From CAG-826 sp964504595 (lineage in GTDB: Bacteria; Bacillota_I; Bacilli_A; RFN20; CAG-826): DNA of 64,000 bases. A model generated the notes under the pieces. The model saw only the letters and a program-made list of their open reading frames with translations, was not told the origin of the DNA and searched no databases. The stretch is from assembly GCA_964504595.1 (NCBI GenBank), contig CAZDEE010000001.1, positions 62,001 through 126,000 of the forward strand, given 5' to 3'. Positions 24,906 through 33,973 of this stretch are shown piece after piece. The position numbers were made by a program, and so were the translations under genes. Numbering within the stretch: position 1 is the stretch's first letter; each line of letters starts with the position of its first letter.

Positions 24906-25871
24906 ATGGCAAAACTAATTTCTATTATTGTTCCTATGTACAATGAACATGAAATGGTTGATATCTTTTTTTCTCGTATAAAAAAGGTTATTGAAGATAA
25001 TTCTTCATATGAGTTTGAAGTTGTTGCGGTTAATGATGGAAGTAAAGACAACACTTTAGAATTATTAAAAGAATACAAAAAAAGTTGCTCATTTTTAAGC
25101 ATCGTTTCTTTATCTAGAAACTTTGGTCATGAACCGGCTGTTGCTGCAGGACTTTCAAAAGCAAAAGGTGATGCAGTGATTGTTATGGATTGTGATATGC
25201 AAGATCCTCCAGAAGTTATTACAGAAATGCTTTTGAAATTTGAAGAAGGTTATGATGTTGTGAACGGGCGAAGAGCATCACGTAAAGAAGATACTTTTAT
25301 GAAACGATTTACCGCTAAAAAGTTTTATAAAATATGTGATAATTTATCAGGAAAAATTAGAGTTCCACAAAATGTTGGTCACTTTAGACTTATTTCACGT
25401 CGGGTTGTTGATGAAGTCAATCAACTAACAGAAAATAATCGTGTTTTTAGAATCCAAGTTCCTTTTGTTGGATATAAAACTACCGAGGTTCCTTTTGTTA
25501 GAGGAAAAAGAGAAAAAGGTAAATCAAAATATAATTACAAATCAATGACCAACTTAGCCATCGATGCTTTCGCTTCAAGTACGATTAAACCTTTAACTTG
25601 GCCTTTAATTTGGGGAGTTGGATTAGGAATTATAACATTCCTATCATTCTTAGTCCAATTAATTTTATTTATTTTATATAGTGCAGGTAGCTTTGATTTT
25701 ATTTCTTCTAAAGGTTATACCATATGGTTATTAATAAATGTCATGTTCCTAGTAACATCAATTTTGTTAATTTCCTTAGGAATAATTGGTATTTATATGT
25801 CAAGAATGTATTTAGATACACAAAATCGTCCATTCTTCATTATAGAAGACTATCTAGAAAGTGAGGAATAA
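24906..25871 (+). CDS. Family 2 membrane glycosyltransferase (GtrB/dolichol-phosphate type)
   Basis: A 321-residue glycosyltransferase: GT2 domain at the N-terminus (IIVPMYNEHEMVD, VAVNDGSKDNTL, the metal site in VMDCDMQDPPE, and the lid GKREKGKSKYN), then two membrane helices near residues 233-260 and 272-298. Such proteins move a sugar from a nucleotide donor to undecaprenyl or dolichyl phosphate at the inner face of the membrane. The sugar is not predictable. It sits between rpmA and obgE, where B. subtilis has spo0B, and is spaced 2 bases from obgE. Confidence 0.85.
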   Translation: MAKLISIIVPMYNEHEMVDIFFSRIKKVIEDNSSYEFEVVAVNDGSKDNTLELLKEYKKSCSFLSIVSLSRNFGHEPAVAAGLSKAKGDAVIVMDCDMQDPPEVITEMLLKFEEGYDVVNGRRASRKEDTFMKRFTAKKFYKICDNLSGKIRVPQNVGHFRLISRRVVDEVNQLTENNRVFRIQVPFVGYKTTEVPFVRGKREKGKSKYNYKSMTNLAIDAFASSTIKPLTWPLIWGVGLGIITFLSFLVQLILFILYSAGSFDFISSKGYTIWLLINVMFLVTSILLISLGIIGIYMSRMYLDTQNRPFFIIEDYLESEE

Positions 25872-25873
25872 AC

Positions 25874-27157
25874 ATGTTTATTGATAAAGCGAAAGTTGAA
25901 GTAAGAGCCGGTAATGGCGGCAATGGAATGATTGCTTTTCATCGTGAAAAATATATTGCTCGTGGTGGCCCATCTGGTGGTAACGGCGGAAGAGGCGGCT
26001 CGATTATATTTGTTGCTAAAAAAGGTGCTTCAACATTAATTAATTTCCGACATTCTCGTGTCATTATGGCCGAAGATGGTGGGAAAGGCATGGGTAAAAA
26101 TTGCTATGGAAAAAACGCTAAAGATGTTGTTGTTGAGGTTCCTATTGGTACAGTCGTTTACATTGAACCTGAACATACGTTTTTATGTGATTTAAATGAA
26201 GATGGCAAAGAATTTGTCGTCGCAAAAGGTGGACGAGGCGGAAGAGGTAATGCCTGCTTTAAATCACCAACTAATAGAACTCCTCGAGTTGCTGAAAATG
26301 GACTTCCTGGAGAAAAAAGAATCCTTACTTTGGAGTTAAAGTTACTCGCTGATGTTGGATTTGTTGGTTTTCCAAGTGTTGGTAAATCAACTTTATTAAG
26401 TATCATAAGCAACGCAAATCCTGAGATTGCAGATTATCCATTTACAACTCTATCTCCTAATTTAGGCGTTGTTTCATTAAAAGATGACCGTAGTTTTATC
26501 GCTGCTGATCTTCCAGGGTTAATAGAAGGCGCCCATCAAGGAAAAGGATTAGGATTGACATTTTTAAGACATATTGAAAGATGCCGAGTCTTATTACATA
26601 TGATTTCAATGTCAGGAGAAAGAGATCCATATGATGATTATTTAAAGATTAATAAGGAACTTGAAGAATATGGATTTGGTTTAATTTCTCGTCCGATTAT
26701 CATTGTCGCTACAAAAATGGATGAAGATGGAGCGGAAGAAAGACTACAAGAATTTAAAAAGAAAATTGATAAAAATATCGAAATATATCCAATTTGTGCA
26801 TTAACTCATGAAGGAATTAATGACTTATTAATAAAAGTTGCTAATATATTAGAAGTTACTCCTACATTCCCATTATATAGTGAAAATAATGAGGAAGAAG
26901 GATATCGTTTATATGTCGCTAAAGATGATGATGCAGAAGATTACGTCATCGTTAAAAAAGATGCACATACCTATATTATTAAAGGTGAAAGAGTTGAAAG
27001 AACTTATAATTTAATTAACTTATCTACTGATGAGGGATTATTAAAGTTACTTGCATATTTAAGACGTTTGGGCGTTGATGATCGTTTACGCGAAATGGGC
27101 GCTCAAGATGGCGATACAGTTCTTTTGTGCGATTTTGAATTTGAATACATTAATTAG
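25874..27157 (+). CDS. obgE: Obg GTPase (CgtA)
   Basis: Obg is an essential GTPase of ribosome assembly and stress and sporulation signalling. The 427-residue protein has the glycine-rich Obg fold (1-158; GGNGGRGGS, KGGRGGRGN), GTPase motifs GFPSVGKSTLL (G1), the DLPGLIEGA segment (G3) and ATKMDE (G4), and a C-terminal OCT domain (about 345-427). It follows the glycosyltransferase by 2 bases, likely as one operon. Confidence 0.97.
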   Translation: MFIDKAKVEVRAGNGGNGMIAFHREKYIARGGPSGGNGGRGGSIIFVAKKGASTLINFRHSRVIMAEDGGKGMGKNCYGKNAKDVVVEVPIGTVVYIEPEHTFLCDLNEDGKEFVVAKGGRGGRGNACFKSPTNRTPRVAENGLPGEKRILTLELKLLADVGFVGFPSVGKSTLLSIISNANPEIADYPFTTLSPNLGVVSLKDDRSFIAADLPGLIEGAHQGKGLGLTFLRHIERCRVLLHMISMSGERDPYDDYLKINKELEEYGFGLISRPIIIVATKMDEDGAEERLQEFKKKIDKNIEIYPICALTHEGINDLLIKVANILEVTPTFPLYSENNEEEGYRLYVAKDDDAEDYVIVKKDAHTYIIKGERVERTYNLINLSTDEGLLKLLAYLRRLGVDDRLREMGAQDGDTVLLCDFEFEYIN

Positions 27158-27172
27158 ACATTTTTGAGATTT

Positions 27173-27221
27173 AAAAGATAAAGTACATAATTTTTTGATT
27201 TTTATGGCTTTATCTTTTATT
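27173..27221 (+). terminator. Terminator after obgE
   Basis: An 11-bp stem, AAAAGATAAAG (27173-27183) with CTTTATCTTTT (27208-27218), with an unusually long 24-base loop. The 3' arm itself carries T residues. Confidence 0.65.
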
Positions 27222-27267
27222 ATTCACTAAATTAATGTAAAATAAACATATTAGGCGGTGATTTTTT

Positions 27268-27840
27268 ATGTATTATTCAATGCATGGTGAAGTAACATAT
27301 ATCAATCAAAATAGTATTGTGATAGAAATAAATAATATCGGATATGAGGTGTTTGTTTCCCAAATTAATAATATTTCTCTTCATCAAGATCTTTTTGTAT
27401 ATCTTTATGAAGTAATAAGGGAAGATGAGCATTATTTAATTGGCTTTTTAACACTTGAGGAAAAAGAAGTTTTTATGTCCTTGATTTCAGTGAAAGGAAT
27501 AGGACCAAAAACTGCCTTAGGTGCATTAAGTGCTACAACACCATCTATTTTTATTAATGCGATTGAAAATAATGATGTTAAATATTTAAAGAAATTACCA
27601 GGAATTGGCCAAAAAGCGGCTTCTCAAATTGTTTTGGATTTAAAAGGACATTTAGTTCAAACTGATGTTAAAACAACTAAAAAAACCGTTGATGGTCCAC
27701 TTTTAGAAGTTCATGATGCTCTAAAAACTCTAGGATTTAAAGCATCTGATATCGATAAAGTAATTAATCTATTAAAAGATTATCAAAATAAAGATACTGA
27801 ATATTTATTAAAAGAAGCTTTACGTATGTTAAGGAAGTGA
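27268..27840 (+). CDS. ruvA: Holliday junction DNA helicase subunit RuvA
   Basis: RuvA binds four-way junctions and loads the RuvB motor. The 190 residues contain the N-terminal OB fold (MHGEVTYINQNSIVIEI), two helix-hairpin-helix motifs (VKGIGPKTALGAL and LPGIGQKAASQIV) and the C-terminal RuvB-binding helices. ATG at 27268 has GGCGGTGA 6 bases upstream. ruvB follows 7 bases after the stop. Confidence 0.96.
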   Translation: MYYSMHGEVTYINQNSIVIEINNIGYEVFVSQINNISLHQDLFVYLYEVIREDEHYLIGFLTLEEKEVFMSLISVKGIGPKTALGALSATTPSIFINAIENNDVKYLKKLPGIGQKAASQIVLDLKGHLVQTDVKTTKKTVDGPLLEVHDALKTLGFKASDIDKVINLLKDYQNKDTEYLLKEALRMLRK

Positions 27841-27847
27841 TAGTTTT

Positions 27848-28849
27848 ATGGAACGAATAATGGATGCCTCATTGCACAATGAAGATGAACAAGAATTGTC
27901 GCTTCGTCCTTTAACTTTGGATGATTATGTTGGCCAAGAAGATATGAAAAAGAATTTGCGTATTTGGCTAGGTGCTGCGCGTAATAGAGAAGAAGTTTTG
28001 GATCATGTTCTTTTATATGGTCCTCCTGGATTAGGTAAAACAACTTTAGCACATATTATTGCTAACGAAATGCATGGTGGAATCAAAGTCGTAAATGGAC
28101 CAAGTGTTGAAAAAACTGGCGATTTAGCTAGTATTTTATCTTCTTTAGAAGCTGGCGATATCTTATTTATTGATGAAATACATCGTTTGCCAAGAGTGGT
28201 TGAAGAAGTTCTTTATAGCGCGATGGAAGATTTTATGCTTTCGATAGTTGTATCTAGAGATCAAGGATCAAAAACTTTAAATATTCCACTTCAACCTTTT
28301 ACCCTTGTCGGCGCAACAACAAGAGGGGGAGATTTAAGTTCTCCTTTAAGAGCGAGATTTGGAATAACAGAAAAACTAAATTTTTATATGGATAGTGAAT
28401 TACAAAAAATTGTGATTAGGACTTCAAAAGTTTATGGAACCACAATTGATGAAGACGCAGCATTAGAAATTGCTAAAAGAAGTCGGGGCACACCAAGAAT
28501 TGCTAATAGATTATATCGACGTGTCCGTGACTTTGCTAATTTCAGCGGAGCAAATCATGTTACCTATAACGATGCATTAAATGCATTACAAGCATTAAAA
28601 GTTGATAGTTTAGGACTTGACGATGTTGATATAAGGTACCTAGAGGGTATCATCGATCGTTTTCATGGAGGTCCTGTTGGCTTAGAGGCACTTGCAAGTG
28701 CGATTGGAGAAGAAGTTGTAACATTAGAAGATGTTTATGAACCATATCTTTTACAAATCGGAATGATTAATCGCACACCTCGAGGAAGAGTGGTTACTGA
28801 AAAGGCATATGAACATTTAAAAAAGAAGCATCAAACTACTTTGTTTTAA
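27848..28849 (+). CDS. ruvB: Holliday junction DNA helicase subunit RuvB
   Basis: RuvB is the AAA+ motor of branch migration. The 333 residues carry Walker A YGPPGLGKTTLA (near 58), Walker B LFIDEIHRL, sensor VGATTRGGDLSSPLRARFG and the winged-helix C-terminus (GMINRTPRGRVVT). It is the second gene of ruvAB. Its last 4 bases overlap the end of the convergent membrane gene. Confidence 0.97.
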   Translation: MERIMDASLHNEDEQELSLRPLTLDDYVGQEDMKKNLRIWLGAARNREEVLDHVLLYGPPGLGKTTLAHIIANEMHGGIKVVNGPSVEKTGDLASILSSLEAGDILFIDEIHRLPRVVEEVLYSAMEDFMLSIVVSRDQGSKTLNIPLQPFTLVGATTRGGDLSSPLRARFGITEKLNFYMDSELQKIVIRTSKVYGTTIDEDAALEIAKRSRGTPRIANRLYRRVRDFANFSGANHVTYNDALNALQALKVDSLGLDDVDIRYLEGIIDRFHGGPVGLEALASAIGEEVVTLEDVYEPYLLQIGMINRTPRGRVVTEKAYEHLKKKHQTTLF

Positions 28850-29211
28850 CGTTTATTTGCAATATTAACTCCGATAACTGATCCGCTTATTAAAAGTAGT
28901 GAACGAATTATAAAGTTCATTAAATTTGATAATGCGGTAAACGTTGATAAGCCTTTGATGATAAAGCTAATAAAAAAATATGTAAGAAAGAGGGCAATTC
29001 CAATTAAAAGTCCTCTTTTTTTGCTCTTAAATCCCGTGTAAAGAGCAAAGATAAAATATAATAAAGATGAAATAGCACCAATAATTATGTTACTAGTTAA
29101 TGGATTGATGATGTCTTTATAATCTAAAAATGAAAAAATTAATGTTATTATGATTCCGATAAATAAAAACACAAAAATGGACATACTAAATGTAAGAAGT
29201 TTCTTTTTCAT
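28846..29211 (-). CDS. Four-helix membrane protein, YrzE/TIGR04086 type
   Basis: A 121-residue protein with four hydrophobic helices and little else. The size and the position between ruvB and the yrbG-like gene match B. subtilis YrzE, a family (TIGR04086) of unknown function. The ATG has AGGAGG 8 bases upstream. It is convergent with ruvB (4-base overlap) and divergent from the next gene by 56 bases. Confidence 0.6.
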   Translation of the reverse strand: MKKKLLTFSMSIFVFLFIGIIITLIFSFLDYKDIINPLTSNIIIGAISSLLYFIFALYTGFKSKKRGLLIGIALFLTYFFISFIIKGLSTFTALSNLMNFIIRSLLLISGSVIGVNIANKR

Positions 29212-29267
29212 ATAGTTTCCTCCTATTTAATGATATGAAATTGAAATGATTTTAGAAGGAGAAAAGT

Positions 29268-29921
29268 ATGACTTTTGAAGAAATTTTAAATATATCTGTA
29301 AAAACATTAATTTTTTATTTTTTTCTTCTTTTTATTTTAAAAATAATGGGAAAAAGAGAAATTGGAAAAGTGTCAACTTTTGATATTGTTGTTTTCTTTG
29401 TAATATCAGAGTTATTTTCTTTATCATTAAATGATCCAAATGGTAGCATTTTACATTCAATTGTTCCTATTACTATTATTGTCATACTCCAATTATTAAC
29501 CGCGTTTTTATCTTTAAAAATACCAGCGATTCGGAATGTGATGGAAGGTGAACTTACTTTCATTATCTACAAGGGCAAAATCAATATTAAAGAAATGAAA
29601 AAACAAAGATATAATATCGATGATTTAATGTCTCAACTTAGATTAAAAGACATTCAATATCCAAGCGAAGTCGAATTCGCAATTTTAGAAGATAATGGAG
29701 TTTTAAACGTCATTAAAAAGAGTGATTGTACTTTAAAAGATCCTTCACCATTAATAAGTGATGGAGTAGTTAACAAATCGGTTTTAAAAAGATTAAAAAT
29801 GTCTAAAAGTCTATTGATAGATTTGTTAAATAAAGAGGGTTACTATAATATTAGTGACATCTTTTTGTGCTTAATGCGAGATGATAATAGCCTTTACATC
29901 ATTCTTAATGAACATCTTTAA
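29268..29921 (+). CDS. YetF/YrbG-type DUF421 membrane protein
   Basis: The 217-residue protein has three N-terminal membrane helices (to about residue 85), the family signature KIMGKREIGKVSTFDIV, then a soluble part with RYNIDDLMSQLRLKDI and the beta strand EFAILEDNGVLNVI. In B. subtilis YetF-family proteins act in the spore membrane (YetF itself) or are of unknown role (YrbG). Position between the yrzE-like gene and spoVB matches yrbG. Its 3' end runs 51 bases into the convergent spoVB gene. Confidence 0.82.
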   Translation: MTFEEILNISVKTLIFYFFLLFILKIMGKREIGKVSTFDIVVFFVISELFSLSLNDPNGSILHSIVPITIIVILQLLTAFLSLKIPAIRNVMEGELTFIIYKGKINIKEMKKQRYNIDDLMSQLRLKDIQYPSEVEFAILEDNGVLNVIKKSDCTLKDPSPLISDGVVNKSVLKRLKMSKSLLIDLLNKEGYYNISDIFLCLMRDDNSLYIILNEHL

Positions 29922-31208
29922 AATATGATATCCATTTAGAATTATTATTATTGTTATTTCAATGAGTGTAGATAAAGATATTGCATCTATTCCTAATGAA
30001 GGAGTAAAAATTAATAATATTAATATTCTAACAATGCAACTTATAGTTGTTGTAAAGAAAGCCTTTTTAGTTAATCCTAGAGCGTGCATTGCGGTATTTA
30101 TTGGTGATTCTAAATAATATAGAACAAAAGGAAATGCTAATTTTTTAATATAATTGCTTCCTTTTGTTGTTTTATAGAGCATATAGGTAATTGAACCGTT
30201 ATTAAAGAAGAAAATAATTGCCACTAAAAAACCAACGCTTAAACTTAGCATAATAACTTTTAAAAAGTGTTTTTTTGCTTGTTTAAAATTATTATTACCA
30301 ATGTCGTTAGAGAGAATTGGCAACATATAGTTTGAAAACGCTAAAGAAAAAAATCCAGGTAACAAAAGGATTGGCATTGCATAACCACTGTAAACGCCAT
30401 ATTCTGTTATGATGAAAGAGGAAGAGTATCCATTTTTTAGCATCAAATTGGTGATAATAATTGGCTCTAAAAAATATGTTAATGAACCAATTAGTCTTGA
30501 AAGAGTAATAGGAATTGATAACGATAGTACTTCAGGAATCTCACTTAAAGGCTTAATTTCATTTAAAGAAAGCAGTTCTGAGGCACGTTTATATAATTTT
30601 AAATTGCTTTCAAAAATTAAATAAATACTTTGAAATACTTCACCAATGCAAACCCCGATAACTGCACCAAAAGCACCATAAGATGGATTTATTTTAGTAA
30701 AATGATGTAGGAAAAGAACTATAAAAACAATTCTAGCACCTTCTTCCGCGATTGAAGAGCGCGCGGTCATTTTAACGAGGTTATGACCAATAAAATACCC
30801 TTTTAATAGACTTGAAAGACTAACAAGAGGAACTAAAAGAGCAAGTCCATAGATGGTCATTGTAACATCCGTATTTTTTAAAATTTTTGTTGCTAAAAAT
30901 GGTGCAAAAAAGATGATAACTACCATTAGTGAAATTGAAATAATTAACGAAATTATTAATCCAGAAATGAATATTTTTTTGCTTTTATTCTTGTTCTTTG
31001 AAATGAGTGTGGCAATTGCTGTTGGTAATCCTAATTGAGCTAAAGTTATGACCAAAACCATTGCGGGATTTGCTAATGTATAAATTGACATTCCTTCAAG
31101 GCCTATGCTTCTTGTCATTAAAATTCTAGCAATCATCGACAATCCTTTAGAAAAAATTCCTAAAGTAATAATTTGTAGTAATGTTTTAAATATCATTTTT
31201 TTCTTCAA
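29871..31208 (-). CDS. spoVB: SpoVB-type flippase (MOP superfamily)
   Basis: A membrane protein of about 445 residues with some 12-14 hydrophobic helices and the MOP/MurJ-like pattern GLEGMSIYTLANPAM near the start. SpoVB in B. subtilis is needed for spore cortex synthesis and is thought to flip lipid-linked precursor. The position before secDF on the reverse strand supports spoVB. The start is uncertain: AAGGTGA is followed by TTG at 31208 at proper spacing, whereas the GTG at 31217 lies inside that site and an ATG at 31196 is farther. The upstream reverse strand carries CATACACT, a perfect match to the sigma-E -10 consensus. Confidence 0.85.
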   Translation of the reverse strand: MKKKMIFKTLLQIITLGIFSKGLSMIARILMTRSIGLEGMSIYTLANPAMVLVITLAQLGLPTAIATLISKNKNKSKKIFISGLIISLIISISLMVVIIFFAPFLATKILKNTDVTMTIYGLALLVPLVSLSSLLKGYFIGHNLVKMTARSSIAEEGARIVFIVLFLHHFTKINPSYGAFGAVIGVCIGEVFQSIYLIFESNLKLYKRASELLSLNEIKPLSEIPEVLSLSIPITLSRLIGSLTYFLEPIIITNLMLKNGYSSSFIITEYGVYSGYAMPILLLPGFFSLAFSNYMLPILSNDIGNNNFKQAKKHFLKVIMLSLSVGFLVAIIFFFNNGSITYMLYKTTKGSNYIKKLAFPFVLYYLESPINTAMHALGLTKKAFFTTTISCIVRILILLIFTPSLGIDAISLSTLIEITIIIILNGYHILKMFIKNDVKAIIISH

Positions 31209-31261
31209 TTTTTTCACCTTATTTCTTGAAATAAAAACTCATTAATGATATAGTTTTAAAG

Positions 31262-31269
31262 AAGTGTAT
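31262..31269 (-). promoter_or_regulatory. Possible sigma-E -10 element of spoVB
   Basis: Reverse-strand CATACACT fits the sigma-E -10 consensus CATACAMT exactly, about 55 bases before the start. The -35 side is poor, so this is tentative. Confidence 0.35.
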
Positions 31270-31371
31270 GTTTTTTAAGAAAAAAACAATTATACACAGA
31301 TGAATGACGAAATGGTTTCTTTCCATAATAGTCATTAGATTGATAAAATAGAACCGTTTGGAGGAATAATT

Positions 31372-33927
31372 ATGCGTCGTCGTTTTATTGCATTTATCAC
31401 ATTAATCATTAGTGCGATTGTCATTTTGATTGGTAATTTCACTAGTGTATTTACTGGAATCCACACTGGCACTGAATTTAACAATGGATATTCTTATGTT
31501 TACAATATATCCGCGAGTGCAAATAGTGAAACAGAAGTGGATATTAAAGAAGCAGCTTCAGAAATGAATCGCCGTCTAAAGAATGCTGAAATTAATGATT
31601 TTGACATTTCAATTGAAGGTGAAGATCAAATTAGAGTTACTTTTACTGGATCTAATGCTTCCGAAGCTGAACATATTAAGAAATTATTATCTTACAATGC
31701 TGTATTCAGTTTAACCACAACTGATGATGTTCAACAAGCTGAAGGTGCTGATATTTTTGAAGGATCGGTTGCTAGAGTTGAATTCCGCAATCAATATCCA
31801 ATTATTGTAATTCCTATTTCTGATAAGTACAAAGTTGAGACTGTTAGAGAGCACGCACTTACATGTAAGGATGAAAGTGCAAGTAGTGAATCAGGAGAAA
31901 GTTCAGATGAAATCGATTTAACAATGATTATCCTTTGGGCAAATAAAGTTGAAGGTGAAAGCTTTGAAAACGCCATTGACTCTGATAACCCAGATCATGA
32001 AAAGATTCAAGAAAAAGTTTTGTTAGCATTCTCATCAAGTGAGGATAGCTTCTATTACAATGATGAACATACTGAAATTGCTTATACAATGAATGTTTCA
32101 ACCGATGAAACAACCGGTGAAATTAATAAATTAGATGCTAAGCAAAAAGCAATTGAAGCTCATAGAAAAGCAGATTTATTTAATGCAGGTTCATTAGATT
32201 ATGATGTAACTTTCTTATATGATACACCTGCTGATGCATCAGTTGAAAATCTTATTAACTATGGAAACTACGCAAATATCAATTGGAGTTCAAAAATTGT
32301 TATTAGCACAATTGTCGGTATTGTATTAGTTTCAATTTTACTTGTTATCTATTATAAAATTAATTCTGTTGTCGCTATTACAACTACAGGAGCTTCATTA
32401 TTAACAACCCTTGCTATTTTCAATGTTTTCGGTGTTGAATTCTCAATCGGCGCCTTGATAGGATTACTTGTAATTGCGGCGCTTGGATTATTCTCAAATA
32501 TTTATTATTTTGAAAAATTAAAGAATGAATTATATCGTGGTAGAAATTTAAAGAAAGCAAATGCCGAAGCTTCAAAACGTTCTACATTACCAGTTATTGA
32601 TGCTTCAGTTATCGTTTTGCTTGCTTCATTAATTACCTTCTTCGTTGGCGAACCTCTTGTTAAAGCATTCGCGGTTATATCCGCACTTGGAACCATTTGT
32701 AACTTAATTTTCTGCTTAATTGGTACAAAAGGATTAATGTGGTTACTTACAAATGATACTTGGATGCAAAAGAATAAATCCTTATTATGTGTTGATGAAA
32801 GTAAAATTCCAAATACACAAAACGAAGAAAAACAAACTTATTTTGGAACTTTTGATGGCAAAAATGTCGCAAAAAATAGTAAGAAAGTTGGTATTGCTGC
32901 CACAATCATAATTGTTCTTGGAATTGCCTTAACATTAGTATTTAACTTCACAATTGGAACCTTCAATTATGGTGATAATTATGCAAGCAGTACTAGAATT
33001 CAATTAGTCGTTGAAGATAATTCTGATATTAATAAAGTTGAAACATTAGCAAATGACTTAATTAATTTAGGATTTGATATCGATGATAGTACATTAAATG
33101 TCGCTACAGGAACAAAAGATGTAAATGATACTAAAATTAATTTAAATTACTTCGTAGTTGATGTTATTTCATTACCAGGTGATGATTCCGTTATCTATAA
33201 TGATATTAATACCTATGAAGGTGATAAATTATTAACCATTCAAGCTTACTTAGAAGCTTACTATCAAGGTATTGATAGTGATGCAGAAGTTAAAGTTATG
33301 AATGTTACACCAATTGCTCATACTGTTAATCCATGGAATGTTGCTTTAGGAATTTTATTCGGATTATTACTTTCTGGAGTATATATGGCATTACGTTATG
33401 GATTATCAAAGTCAATTTCATCATTTATCGTTGGAGTTGCTTCAACATTTGCAACCTTAGCATTATTTATCATTTGTCGTATAACATTTACTGATATTGC
33501 CGCAATTGGTTTATTGGCTATTATGAATATTTCCTTGTTATTATCATTATTATTTAATTCAAGAGAAAAAGATATTCATGATGAAGTAAAAGATTTCACA
33601 GCTGAAGAAAAAATGATTAAAGCTAATGATTCTGCATTTGGAAGTATGTTTAACTTAGTGATATTCAATTTATTTATCGCGTTATCTTTATTAGCGTTTG
33701 GTCCAGCAAGCTATAACATAGTATTTGTTTTAGTGATTATCGGTTTATTAATTTCCTTGTTATTTAATTCTTCATTAACAATGTCATTGTATATTGAATT
33801 TGCTTCATTATTTAGAAAAATAAAAGTAAGTAAACCACAAAGAAAGAATAAAGATAAGAAGAAAAAGAAAGTCGAACAAAAGACCACTGAACCTGAAGAA
33901 GCAATCTTCATTGGAATTAACGATTAA
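31372..33927 (+). CDS. secDF: SecD-SecF fusion protein translocase subunit
   Basis: SecDF helps pull exported proteins through SecYEG using the proton gradient. The 851-residue protein is a natural fusion: SecD half with one N-terminal helix, a large outer domain (about 25-295) and five helices to about 470, then SecF half with the same layout (helix near 510, outer domain to about 660, five helices). The end is a very basic tail (KPQRKNKDKKKKKVEQK). The fusion is normal for Bacilli, and secDF-recJ order is as in B. subtilis. GGAGG lies 8 bases before the ATG. Confidence 0.95.
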   Translation: MRRRFIAFITLIISAIVILIGNFTSVFTGIHTGTEFNNGYSYVYNISASANSETEVDIKEAASEMNRRLKNAEINDFDISIEGEDQIRVTFTGSNASEAEHIKKLLSYNAVFSLTTTDDVQQAEGADIFEGSVARVEFRNQYPIIVIPISDKYKVETVREHALTCKDESASSESGESSDEIDLTMIILWANKVEGESFENAIDSDNPDHEKIQEKVLLAFSSSEDSFYYNDEHTEIAYTMNVSTDETTGEINKLDAKQKAIEAHRKADLFNAGSLDYDVTFLYDTPADASVENLINYGNYANINWSSKIVISTIVGIVLVSILLVIYYKINSVVAITTTGASLLTTLAIFNVFGVEFSIGALIGLLVIAALGLFSNIYYFEKLKNELYRGRNLKKANAEASKRSTLPVIDASVIVLLASLITFFVGEPLVKAFAVISALGTICNLIFCLIGTKGLMWLLTNDTWMQKNKSLLCVDESKIPNTQNEEKQTYFGTFDGKNVAKNSKKVGIAATIIIVLGIALTLVFNFTIGTFNYGDNYASSTRIQLVVEDNSDINKVETLANDLINLGFDIDDSTLNVATGTKDVNDTKINLNYFVVDVISLPGDDSVIYNDINTYEGDKLLTIQAYLEAYYQGIDSDAEVKVMNVTPIAHTVNPWNVALGILFGLLLSGVYMALRYGLSKSISSFIVGVASTFATLALFIICRITFTDIAAIGLLAIMNISLLLSLLFNSREKDIHDEVKDFTAEEKMIKANDSAFGSMFNLVIFNLFIALSLLAFGPASYNIVFVLVIIGLLISLLFNSSLTMSLYIEFASLFRKIKVSKPQRKNKDKKKKKVEQKTTEPEEAIFIGIND

Positions 33928-33950
33928 GGCTGTTTATACAGCCTTTTCTT
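33926..33950 (+). terminator. Hairpin at the end of secDF
   Basis: AAGGCTG (33926-33932) pairs with CAGCCTT (33939-33945) and is followed by TTCTTATTT. The stem takes in the last two bases of the secDF stop codon. Confidence 0.6.
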
Positions 33951-33973
33951 ATTTAATAGGAAAGGATGGTAGT

